From contig CAKZZJ010000137.1 in NCBI GenBank assembly GCA_937885165.1, forward strand, positions 1 through 11,791: a stretch of DNA of 11,791 nt, given 5' to 3'. Below, piece after piece: positions 5,628 to 11,791 of the stretch. The stretch's first letter is position 1, and each line of letters starts with the position of its first letter. A model generated the notes under the pieces. It had not been told where the DNA came from, did not search any database, and was given only the letters and a program-made list of their open reading frames with translations. The position numbers were made by a program, and so were the translations under genes. The stretch comes from an uncultured Caryophanales bacterium. Lineage in GTDB: Bacteria; Bacillota_I; Bacilli_A; Acholeplasmatales; Anaeroplasmataceae.

Positions 5628-7328
5628 ATGATTAACGACATTAAAACGGAAATAAAAAATAAAATAAAAGAATATTTTGATAATAAATATGACAATAATT
5701 TTGAAATCATTATTGAAGAACCTAAAAAACAGTTGCTTGGGGATATAGCTATTCCGACATTTGGTATTGTAAAGATATTAAGAAAACCACCATTTGAAAT
5801 CGCAAATGAAATTAAAGAAGTATTGAAAGATACCGACTTATCAATATCAAAAATTGATGTAGTAGGTGGCTACGTAAATATTTTTGTAGACAGAACTAAA
5901 TTAGCAAAAGAGATATTAGTTGAGGCTTTAACAAAAAATAGCGAATATGGAACAAATAATATTGGTGAAGGCAAAATGATAACTATGGATTATTCTTCAC
6001 CTAATATAGCTAAAAGTTTTTCTATTGGTCATTTGCGTTCAACAATGATTGGTAATTCTTTAAAATTAATTTTGGGTAAGTGCGGATATAAAACTTATAC
6101 AATCAATTATTTGGGTGACTGGGGTACACAGTTTGGCAAGATGATAGTTGCGTATGAAAAATGGGGAGATTTAGATGCGATAAAGAAAGATCCTATCAAT
6201 GAACTTACTAAGCTTTATGTAAGATTTCATAATGAAGCAGAAAGTCATCCTGAGTATGAAGAACTTGCAAGAGAAGCATTCAAAAAGATTGAAGATAGAG
6301 AACCAAAATATTTAAAATTATGGGAATGGATCAGAGAAGAGTCATTAAAAGAATCTAAAGAAATATATGAAATCTTAAAAGTTAATTTTGATTCATATAG
6401 AGGAGAATCTTTTTATAATGACAAGATGGATGCTGTAGTAGATGAATTAGAACAAAAAGGTCTTTTAAAATTAGATAGTGGCGCTCAGATTGTTGATTTA
6501 GGTGATGATATGCCTCCTGCACTTATTAAAAGAAGTGATGGTGGTTCCCTTTATATCACTAGAGATTTAGCAGCGATTTTTTATCGTAAAAAAGTAACTA
6601 ATTTTGATAAGATATTATATGTTGTAGGTAATGAACAAAAACTTCATTTTGAACAGTTAAAGGCACTAGTTAAAAAAATGGGTTATGATTTTTATGATGA
6701 TATAATTCATGTTAATTTTGGTTTATATTTAACTAATGGCAAGAAAGTATCTACAAGAAGTGGTAATGTTACAAGACTAAAGGATGTACTTGATAAAGCT
6801 ATATCTATGGCATATGACCAGATAAATGAAAAGAATCCTGATTTAAGCAATAAAATAGAGATTGCTACATCAGTTGGTATAGCATCCATAGTATTTGCAG
6901 ACTTAAAAAATTATCGTGGTCTTGATATAGAATTTGATCTTGATCAGGCTACTAAATTTGAAGGTCAGACTGGACCTTATTTACAATATACTGGTGTAAG
7001 AATTGCATCTATTATTAAAGATTCAAAAATAGATCTCGATAATATTGATTATTCTTTATTCGAAAAAGAAAACTATTTTGAACTTGTAAAATTGGTTGGT
7101 GACTTTAAAGATGTTATAATTGGTGCTGCAAAAGAATATGCACCATCAGTTATCGCAAGATATTTGCTTGATTTAGCATCAAGTTTTAATAAGTTTTATG
7201 CATCTGAAAAAATCAATTCAGAAGATGAAATCATAAGAAATACTAATTATGCTTTAGCTAAATCAGTTAGAATTGTATTAAATGAAGGTTTAAGACTTTT
7301 AGGAATTAAATATCTAGAAAAGATGTGA
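5628..7328 (+). CDS. argS: Arginyl-tRNA synthetase
   Basis: This class I synthetase charges tRNA-Arg with arginine. The 566-aa protein carries the N-terminal additional domain (about 1-90) that recognises the tRNA elbow. The catalytic core has the HIGH-type motif SIGH at residues 132-135 within NIAKSFSIGHLRST, and the KMSKS counterpart KKVSTRSGN from 372. GQTGPYLQYTGVR near 445 leads into the C-terminal DALR anticodon-binding domain, which ends with the usual GLRLLGI...EKM. The SIGH form replaces the more common HVGH. The family tolerates this, and the surrounding residues are intact. AAGGAG at 5617-5622 precedes the ATG by five bases. No room for a promoter exists between the upstream terminator and this start, so transcription comes from read-through or from within the preceding gene. 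The flippase gene starts four bases after the TGA stop. Confidence 0.97.
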   Translation: MINDIKTEIKNKIKEYFDNKYDNNFEIIIEEPKKQLLGDIAIPTFGIVKILRKPPFEIANEIKEVLKDTDLSISKIDVVGGYVNIFVDRTKLAKEILVEALTKNSEYGTNNIGEGKMITMDYSSPNIAKSFSIGHLRSTMIGNSLKLILGKCGYKTYTINYLGDWGTQFGKMIVAYEKWGDLDAIKKDPINELTKLYVRFHNEAESHPEYEELAREAFKKIEDREPKYLKLWEWIREESLKESKEIYEILKVNFDSYRGESFYNDKMDAVVDELEQKGLLKLDSGAQIVDLGDDMPPALIKRSDGGSLYITRDLAAIFYRKKVTNFDKILYVVGNEQKLHFEQLKALVKKMGYDFYDDIIHVNFGLYLTNGKKVSTRSGNVTRLKDVLDKAISMAYDQINEKNPDLSNKIEIATSVGIASIVFADLKNYRGLDIEFDLDQATKFEGQTGPYLQYTGVRIASIIKDSKIDLDNIDYSLFEKENYFELVKLVGDFKDVIIGAAKEYAPSVIARYLLDLASSFNKFYASEKINSEDEIIRNTNYALAKSVRIVLNEGLRLLGIKYLEKM

Positions 7329-7332
7329 TTTT

Positions 7333-8493
7333 ATGTATTCTAAAAAGAAACTAATTAGAAATTTAATATTAGTAATAGGTATTCTAATAATATTAGTAAT
7401 TTTATTAGTTTCTTTAGGAGACATTAAATCAATATGGAATACTATAACTCAAGAAGCAAAGCCACTTTGGCTTTTGGCTACTTTAGGTATATTACTTTTA
7501 TATTGCTTTTTTAATCAAGCATCTATTGTTTTACTTACCAAAAATAAATATAAGGATATAAGTTATCTTGATTTATTTTGTATAGCAGGAAGCGAATATT
7601 TCTTTAATGGTATTACTCCTTTTTCTTCAGGTGGTCAGCCGTTTCAGGCTTATGCACTAAAACAGAAGAATGTTAAATTTTCAGATTCAACATCTATACT
7701 ACTTCTTAATTTTTTAGCTTATCAGATAGTAATGAATGTTATTTCCTTATTTAGTGTAATTTTCTTTTACAGTGATTTAGCTAAGGATGTTCCTAATTTA
7801 AGCTGGCTTATATTCATAGGCTTTAGTATAAATTTAGTTGTAATGGTTGTCTTAATCCTGCTTGGCACAACTAAATTTATGGGAAAAGGAATAATTAAAT
7901 TATTTGACCTTATATCAAAAATTAAATTCTTAAAAAAATTTTTAGTTCCTAAAAGAGATGGCTTGGTAAATTATGTTTCTGATATGCAAAAAGCTTTTAT
8001 AGAAATAAGTAAATCTAAGCTTGCTTGGACTAAGGCTGTCATAACAAAAATTTTTTCTTTACTAATTTATTATTCAATCCCATTCTTCTCATTTTTATCA
8101 ATAGGTATTAATTTGGGTTGGGAAAATTTTATTTATGTTTCCGCAGTAACATCATTTGCATTAACACTTGCTGTATGGGTTCCGACACCCGGATCATCAG
8201 GTGGTGCTGAACTTGCATTCACAACACTATTTGTTAGTTTGACTGCATTAAAAAGCGGGATAAAAAATCCTACTGAAGACCCTGAGGTTGCAAAAAATTT
8301 AGCATTGAGTGGTATGCTTATTTGGCGTATGTTTACGTATTATTTATTGATGTTAATAGGGTTTATATTCTATTTGATATTTGATAAAAGAAATAGGAAG
8401 TCCGAAAAAAAGCAGGAACTAGGCAATAACCAAGTTGAAGCTAATACTGATATTAATGCAGTAAATAAAATAGTTGATAAAGATTTTGAATAA
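7333..8493 (+). CDS. Flippase-like integral membrane protein (YbhN / LPG-synthase TM family)
   Basis: This multi-pass inner-membrane protein belongs to the family defined by the transmembrane part of lysylphosphatidylglycerol synthase (MprF) and by YbhN. Members are thought to move lipids across the membrane. The 386-aa chain has about seven to eight hydrophobic segments, for example near 8-28, 45-68, 121-147, 158-180, 235-258, 266-284 and 325-350. Two family motifs are present: ITPFSSGGQPFQAY at 94-107 and WVPTPGSSGGAE at 282-293. The soluble lysyltransferase domain of MprF is absent, and the tail from about 351 is charged and cytoplasmic. It starts four bases after argS without a clear Shine-Dalgarno, suggesting coupled translation. 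It lies 12 bases before a glycosyltransferase gene. That pairing suggests transport of the glycolipid made by the partner. The substrate is inference. Confidence 0.9.
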   Translation: MYSKKKLIRNLILVIGILIILVILLVSLGDIKSIWNTITQEAKPLWLLATLGILLLYCFFNQASIVLLTKNKYKDISYLDLFCIAGSEYFFNGITPFSSGGQPFQAYALKQKNVKFSDSTSILLLNFLAYQIVMNVISLFSVIFFYSDLAKDVPNLSWLIFIGFSINLVVMVVLILLGTTKFMGKGIIKLFDLISKIKFLKKFLVPKRDGLVNYVSDMQKAFIEISKSKLAWTKAVITKIFSLLIYYSIPFFSFLSIGINLGWENFIYVSAVTSFALTLAVWVPTPGSSGGAELAFTTLFVSLTALKSGIKNPTEDPEVAKNLALSGMLIWRMFTYYLLMLIGFIFYLIFDKRNRKSEKKQELGNNQVEANTDINAVNKIVDKDFE

Positions 8494-8505
8494 TTGAGGT
8501 AAAAT

Positions 8506-9720
8506 ATGAGAATAGGTATTTTTACAGATCAATATTATCCAATAATAAGTGGTGTTGTAACATCAATCAAAATGCTTTATGAAGGATTAGAAAAATTAGG
8601 TCATGAAGTTTATATTTTTACTTCACTCGATTTAGATGAATATGAAGATGATCCCGAAATAAAAAATAAAAAAATCATTAATTTTAAAGGAGTACATTAT
8701 CCTTTTAAAGCTGCTAAAGATTATAAATTTACATTTAAAAGAAGAAGATGTATAAAAATAATCAAGCAATATAATTTAGATGTTATACATATTCAAACTG
8801 AATTCAGTATTTCAGGTGTTGCTAGAGCTGCATCTAAGAAACTACATATACCAATAGTACATACTATGCATACAGCTTGGATAAATTATATTTGTACATT
8901 ATTTCCTCATACAGATAAAATAATTCACCCGTTCTGGATTTGGGTTATGAAGACTTTATTTACAAAGCCAACATATAAAGCATCAACAACAGAAATATTA
9001 CCTACTAAAAAAATAATTCCTGATTTAAAAGATTATGGAATCATAGGTGATGATTTTGAAATTATGCCTACAGGTATTGAACTTGATAAATTTTTGAAAG
9101 AAAATTTTAAAGAAGAAGATGTAATAAGCTTAAAAAAAGAGTTGAATTTAGAAAATAAATTTGTATTTATATTTGTTGGCAGAACTGCTCCCGAAAAGAA
9201 TATTGAATTATTATTAAATGGCTATGCTAAAGCATTTAAGGATAATGATGATGTTAGATTTTTAATTGTTGGTGGTGGGCCATCACTTGATGGTTTAAAA
9301 AAACTTAGTGATAAATTAGAAATTAATGATAAGGTAATATTCACCGGATTAATAGATTGGAAAAAAGTACCGATTTATTATCAGTTAGGTGATATATTCT
9401 TAAATGCATCTAAATCTGAAACTCAGGGGTTGACTTATATTGAGTCTTTGGCTGCTGGTCTACCTAACATAGTTATGAATGATCCATGCGTGGATGATGT
9501 TGTAATTGATGGTGAAAATGGATTTTTATTCAATAATGAAGAAGAATTTGTTGAAAAAATAAAATATATTTATAATCACCAGGAAGCATTAGAAAATTTA
9601 AAAGAAAATGCTATAACAGCAAGTTTGAAGTTTTCGAAATATGAATTTGTAAAGCATGCTTTAAGAATATATGAAGAAGCAATAGAAAAATATAAAACAA
9701 AAAATTGTAAAAATAAATAA
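8506..9720 (+). CDS. GT4 glycosyltransferase, probably a diacylglycerol glucosyltransferase
   Basis: This is a GT-B-fold retaining glycosyltransferase of family GT4, 404 aa. The N-terminus MRIGIFTDQYYPIISGVVTS is close to the 1,2-diacylglycerol 3-glucosyltransferases of the Acholeplasma type, which make monoglucosyl-diacylglycerol at the inner membrane face. Further motifs are MPTGIELDKF at 187-196, VGRTAPEKNIELLL at 224-237 and the catalytic EX7E pair Glu305 and Glu313 in SETQGLTYIESLAAGLP. A basic patch around 72-84 (KDYKFTFKRRR) could help membrane contact. GAGGT at 8496-8500 stands five bases before the ATG. The gene follows the flippase-like gene by 12 bases and is presumably cotranscribed with it and argS. 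Family membership is clear. The diacylglycerol acceptor is an inference from N-terminal similarity and neighbourhood, and another lipid or polysaccharide acceptor remains possible. Confidence 0.92.
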   Translation: MRIGIFTDQYYPIISGVVTSIKMLYEGLEKLGHEVYIFTSLDLDEYEDDPEIKNKKIINFKGVHYPFKAAKDYKFTFKRRRCIKIIKQYNLDVIHIQTEFSISGVARAASKKLHIPIVHTMHTAWINYICTLFPHTDKIIHPFWIWVMKTLFTKPTYKASTTEILPTKKIIPDLKDYGIIGDDFEIMPTGIELDKFLKENFKEEDVISLKKELNLENKFVFIFVGRTAPEKNIELLLNGYAKAFKDNDDVRFLIVGGGPSLDGLKKLSDKLEINDKVIFTGLIDWKKVPIYYQLGDIFLNASKSETQGLTYIESLAAGLPNIVMNDPCVDDVVIDGENGFLFNNEEEFVEKIKYIYNHQEALENLKENAITASLKFSKYEFVKHALRIYEEAIEKYKTKNCKNK

Positions 9721-9733
9721 ATAATGATATAAT
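9705..9733 (+). promoter_or_regulatory. Promoter of tRNA-Leu
   Basis: TTGTAA (9705-9710) and a perfect TATAAT (9728-9733) are spaced by 17 bases. The -35 lies inside the last codons of the glycosyltransferase gene. The start is predicted near 9740, about 19 bases before the mature tRNA. Confidence 0.7.
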
Positions 9734-9737
9734 ACTA

Positions 9738-9753
9738 GGAGCTTGGATGCTCC
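9738..9753 (+). other. Hairpin in the tRNA-Leu leader
   Basis: GGAGC (9738-9742) pairs with GCTCC (9749-9753) around TTGGAT. No T tract follows, so it is not a standard terminator. It sits at the predicted 5' end of the pre-tRNA, six bases before the acceptor stem. Confidence 0.5.
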
Positions 9754-9758
9754 AGCAT

Positions 9759-9843
9759 GCCCGATTGGCGAAATTGGTAGACGCATAGCACTCAAAATGC
9801 TACGAGGAAACTCGTGACGGTTCGAGTCCGTCATTGGGCACCA
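9759..9843 (+). tRNA. tRNA-Leu (anticodon CAA), CCA encoded
   Basis: The cloverleaf folds fully. The acceptor stem GCCCGAT pairs with ATTGGGC, with one G-T pair. The D arm is GCG/CGC with the GG-containing loop AAATTGGTAGA. The anticodon stem TAGCA/TGCTA has loop CTCAAAA, so the anticodon is CAA (9793-9795), reading UUG. A long variable arm (GAG/CTC) marks the type II structure of Leu tRNAs. The T stem GACGG/CCGTC carries loop TTCGAGT. The discriminator is A at 9840 and CCA is genomic (9841-9843). It has its own promoter and ends the conserved block; the sequence after it looks accessory. Confidence 0.97.
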
Positions 9844-9875
9844 TATTAGAACAACTGTGTTGATACGAGATTTTA

Positions 9876-9895
9876 TGCTCAAATTAGCACTTTTT
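9876..9895 (+). terminator. Weak candidate terminator after tRNA-Leu
   Basis: TGCT (9876-9879) can pair with AGCA (9886-9889), followed by C and five T. The stem is only four base pairs, so this is tentative. A stronger hairpin follows at 9905-9958. Confidence 0.3.
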
Positions 9896-9902
9896 CTTTA
9901 TA

Positions 9903-9942
9903 TTTAGGCAATTTTGGTAGGGTTCAAGTCCCGTTATCAATA
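9903..9942 (+). pseudogene. tRNA-like remnant: D-arm-like segment joined to a T-arm-like segment
   Basis: GGCAATTTTGGTAG (9907-9920) resembles the D-arm region of the tRNA-Leu at 9759 (11 of 14 positions agree). It runs straight into GGGTTCAAGTCCCGTTATC, which has the conserved T-loop pattern and a GGG/CCC stem. The anticodon and variable arms are absent, so no working tRNA can form. It may be the decayed end of a second tRNA or a trace of recombination at a tRNA gene. Chance resemblance is possible for so short a stretch. Confidence 0.4.
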
Positions 9943-9958
9943 GAATTGCCTATTTTTT
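9905..9958 (+). terminator. Terminator-like hairpin enclosing the tRNA-like remnant
   Basis: TAGGCAATT (9905-9913) pairs perfectly with AATTGCCTA (9944-9952), and TTTTTT (9953-9958) follows. The 30-base loop carries an inner GGG/CCC hairpin at 9920-9932. A second direct copy of AATTGCCT lies at 9959-9966. It could end tRNA transcription. The long loop makes it unusual. Confidence 0.55.
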
Positions 9959-9992
9959 AATTGCCTGAATTTGCTTAATGAGATGGTCATAA

Positions 9993-11182
9993 AATGGCTT
10001 TTGTGTATTTTTAACGCATACAAATCATCTATCAAGAGACCTTGAATTACATATTAAACCATCATTTATGCATTCTATCAAATTACTTAAATCAGTAGAT
10101 GGACTAGAGTTTATTGAAATAACATTTAATGGTGATAATACTCCATATTCAGCATATGACAAGTATTTTTAAGATTTGCTGATAGAGATAAAACTATGGA
10201 TCAACAAATGTTACTAAATTATTTTGAGCAAAAGAAAACATCATATATCAATTGGAAAAATAGCAATTCACAACATGAAATTGTGGATATTGATGAGGCA
10301 ATCTTAAAAGATTATATAAAAAGAGGTAATGAATGTAGTCGTATTAAATTCTTATATGATAATAAACATCATGTTTTAAATAGATTAGGATTGTTATTTG
10401 ATAATGAACACTTAAATAACGCTGGTAATGTTTTATTTTCATCGATGAGACCTATAAATGTGAAGTTTGCATATTTTGCAACTGAAAGAAGAACTACAAT
10501 TTTAGACATGGATAATTTTTCTGGTAATATTTATGAATGTATTGATGCTTCTATGAAGTATATTTCATCGCATATTGATTGGCAGATAATATTTGATGGT
10601 AATTCAAGAAGCAAAGAAGTCCTAGAAATACCAATGGAAGCAATAAGAGAAATAGTAATAAATGCTTTTGCGCATGGCAGTTATGAATCAATTTCTACTG
10701 AATTTGAAATAAGCATTTTTAAAGATAGATTAGTTATATATTCACCAGGCCATTTTCATAAGCCATACACTCCAGAACAATTTGCATTTGAAGGTCAAGA
10801 GGCAAATCCATTAAATAATAAAATTTGTAGTATTTTGTATAATGATGAAACCATTGAAAAACATTCAACAGGTTTTGAAAGAACATTTGAATATTGTAAT
10901 CAAGCAAAGGTTAAATATGAGTATGAAGACACTGGCCTAGGTTTTAGATTTACTTTTTATAGAAAAAATGTCCATGGACATGTCCAAGTAAAACTAAACG
11001 ATAGAGGCTTAAAAATACTTGAAATTATGAAAGATAATTCTTCAATAACGATTAAAGATTTGTCTAAAGAATTCAATGTGACAGAAAAAACAATTTTTAG
11101 AGCAATCCAAAAGCTAAAAGAATTAAACAAAGTAGAACGAGTTGGATCAGATAAAAATGGTTATTGGAAAGTATTAGGATAA
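9993..11182 (+). pseudogene. AlbA_2 / HATPase / winged-helix regulator-type protein, 5'-truncated and frameshifted
   Basis: This is the remnant of a COG2865-type gene, which normally encodes an N-terminal AlbA_2 (Schlafen-like) domain, a GHKL-type ATPase region and a C-terminal helix-turn-helix. The longest intact frame, from an ATG at 10196, gives 328 residues. It has EAIREIVINAFAH at 148-160 (ATPase N-box), STGFERT at 224-230 and a winged helix at about 268-325, but no Shine-Dalgarno. The AlbA_2 end is coded upstream in another frame (from about 10032: SRDLELHIKPSF, then GLEFIEITFNGDNTPYSAY and DKYF). That frame stops at 10170-10172. Adding one T to the five-T run at 10166-10170 would join it to LRFADRDKTM and restore the family sequence. 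The first part of AlbA_2 is also missing. Between the tRNA (9843) and about 9992 only the hairpin and tRNA-like remnant are seen. Relatives are thought to be regulators; the function of this copy is presumably lost unless the frameshift is a sequencing error. Confidence 0.75.
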
Positions 11183-11697
11183 TGAAAAGAGTAGCAAAAT
11201 TTTTAATTAGCTTTGCTATACTATTTTCTCTATCTGCATGTGGTTCTAAAACATCAACAACAACTCCAGACGATTCAACTCCATCAATAACTATTCCATC
11301 AGAAGATACAACTACAGCTGATGATTCAAAAGAAGATGAATATATGAATAAAATAATAGAACTTAAAATAGATAATCAAGTTATTGATGTATTCTGGGTA
11401 GATAATTCATCAGTAAATGCTTTAAAAGAATTTGCTAAAGATGGATTAACTATAAATATGCATGAATATGGAGGATTTGAACAAACAGGTTCTATAGGTC
11501 ATACTCTTCCATCAGCTGATACAAGAATAGATGTAGTAACAGGAGATATTGTTTTATATAATTCAAATCAAATATCAATATTCTATAATAATTCTAGCTG
11601 GTCATATACAAAGTTAGGCCATATAAATTTATCTAAAAATGAATTAAAAGATTTACTTGATACTGATTCAGTTGTTGTTACATTTACATTAAAATAA
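11182..11697 (+). CDS. Lipoprotein with a cyclophilin-like domain
   Basis: This is a secreted, lipid-anchored protein of 171 aa. The signal peptide MKRVAKFLISFAILFSLSAC ends in a lipobox (LSAC) with Cys20 as the predicted lipid-modified residue. A Thr/Ser/Asp-rich linker runs to about 58. The domain from about 60 to 171 matches the cyclophilin-like family often seen in Bacillota lipoproteins: ELKIDNQVIDVFWVDNSS, GFEQTGSIGHTLPSA, then GDIVLYNSNQISIFYNNSSW, YTKLGHI and a final VVVTFTLK strand. Whether such domains isomerise prolines is not established, and a binding role is possible. The ATG at 11182 overlaps the TAA of the upstream remnant by one base (TAATG). A TTG at 11164 in frame would only add six residues before the signal peptide. 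The Shine-Dalgarno is poor (AGGA two bases before ATG), so expression may once have depended on coupling. After the stop, 11698-11791 shows no gene, only two CAAAAAAT copies ten bases apart. Confidence 0.85.
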   Translation: MKRVAKFLISFAILFSLSACGSKTSTTTPDDSTPSITIPSEDTTTADDSKEDEYMNKIIELKIDNQVIDVFWVDNSSVNALKEFAKDGLTINMHEYGGFEQTGSIGHTLPSADTRIDVVTGDIVLYNSNQISIFYNNSSWSYTKLGHINLSKNELKDLLDTDSVVVTFTLK

Positions 11698-11791
11698 GCA
11701 TCAAATGACATAGTCGTTCATGGTCATAATACAAACTACTCTAAATAGCAAAAAATGCCAAAAAATCACATATAGAGAAAGTTATATATTG

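Noticed and set aside
6707..6889. Minus-strand open frame inside argS
   Set aside because: It is a short shadow frame opposite the KMSKS region.
7318..7345. TGA read as tryptophan (Mycoplasma-like code)
   Set aside because: ArgS ends with its normal family terminus exactly at this TGA, the next gene starts four bases later, and TGG is used for conserved tryptophans throughout.
9661..9882. Minus-strand 73-codon open frame over tRNA-Leu
   Set aside because: It translates the antisense of the tRNA, a common false protein (MTDSNRHEF-type), and the tRNA fold is certain.
9993..11697. Two-gene defence system made of an AlbA_2 protein and a lipoprotein
   Set aside because: The first gene is truncated and frameshifted, no effector domain is visible, and the lipoprotein has an ordinary cyclophilin-like domain.
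11705..11727. ATGAC...GTCAT inverted repeat after the lipoprotein gene as terminator
   Set aside because: The stem is only five pairs with a long loop and no T tract follows.

Overview
The window is AT-rich and looks like a low-GC member of the Bacillota. The Shine-Dalgarno sites are strong, the promoters are sigma-A-like, and there is a GlgA/GlgC glycogen pair, a single-chain iron-sulfur serine dehydratase and a glycosyltransferase of the diacylglycerol glucosyltransferase type. TGG is used for Trp and TGA for stop, so this is the standard code and not the Mycoplasma code. A gut member of the Bacilli, Erysipelotrichia or Acholeplasma-like groups would fit, but that placement is inference.

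Left part (1-2071). The window opens with three tandem copies of a C-rich heptamer. Next comes the C-terminal part of a DUF362 protein whose 5' end is missing. A complete L-serine dehydratase with a TTG start follows, closed by a bidirectional terminator shared with the convergent glycogen genes.

Middle (2080-4960). glgA and glgC form a minus-strand operon, coupled by a Shine-Dalgarno that overlaps the glgA stop. A 217-base divergent intergenic region separates glgA from the rightward genes. It holds a promoter for each direction, two sites resembling CcpA cre boxes over the glgA promoter, and an inverted repeat between the two promoters.

Rightward housekeeping block (4958-9843). It contains a 210-aa single-pass membrane protein of unknown function (possibly a thioredoxin-like fold without the CxxC), argS, a flippase-like membrane protein of the YbhN/LPG-synthase-TM family, and a GT4 glycosyltransferase. 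The last two are tightly spaced and probably make and move a membrane glycolipid. A tRNA-Leu(CAA) with its own promoter ends the block.

Right end (9844-11791). After the tRNA the sequence looks accessory and decayed. It has a tRNA-like remnant inside a terminator-like hairpin, a 5'-truncated and frameshifted AlbA_2/HATPase/winged-helix gene, and an overlapping lipoprotein gene with a cyclophilin-like domain. This pattern suggests past insertion next to a tRNA gene. I found no CRISPR array, transposase or integrase, and no convincing complete undescribed system. The points most worth following are the divergent glg control region, the tRNA-flanking remnants and the unassigned 210-aa membrane protein.
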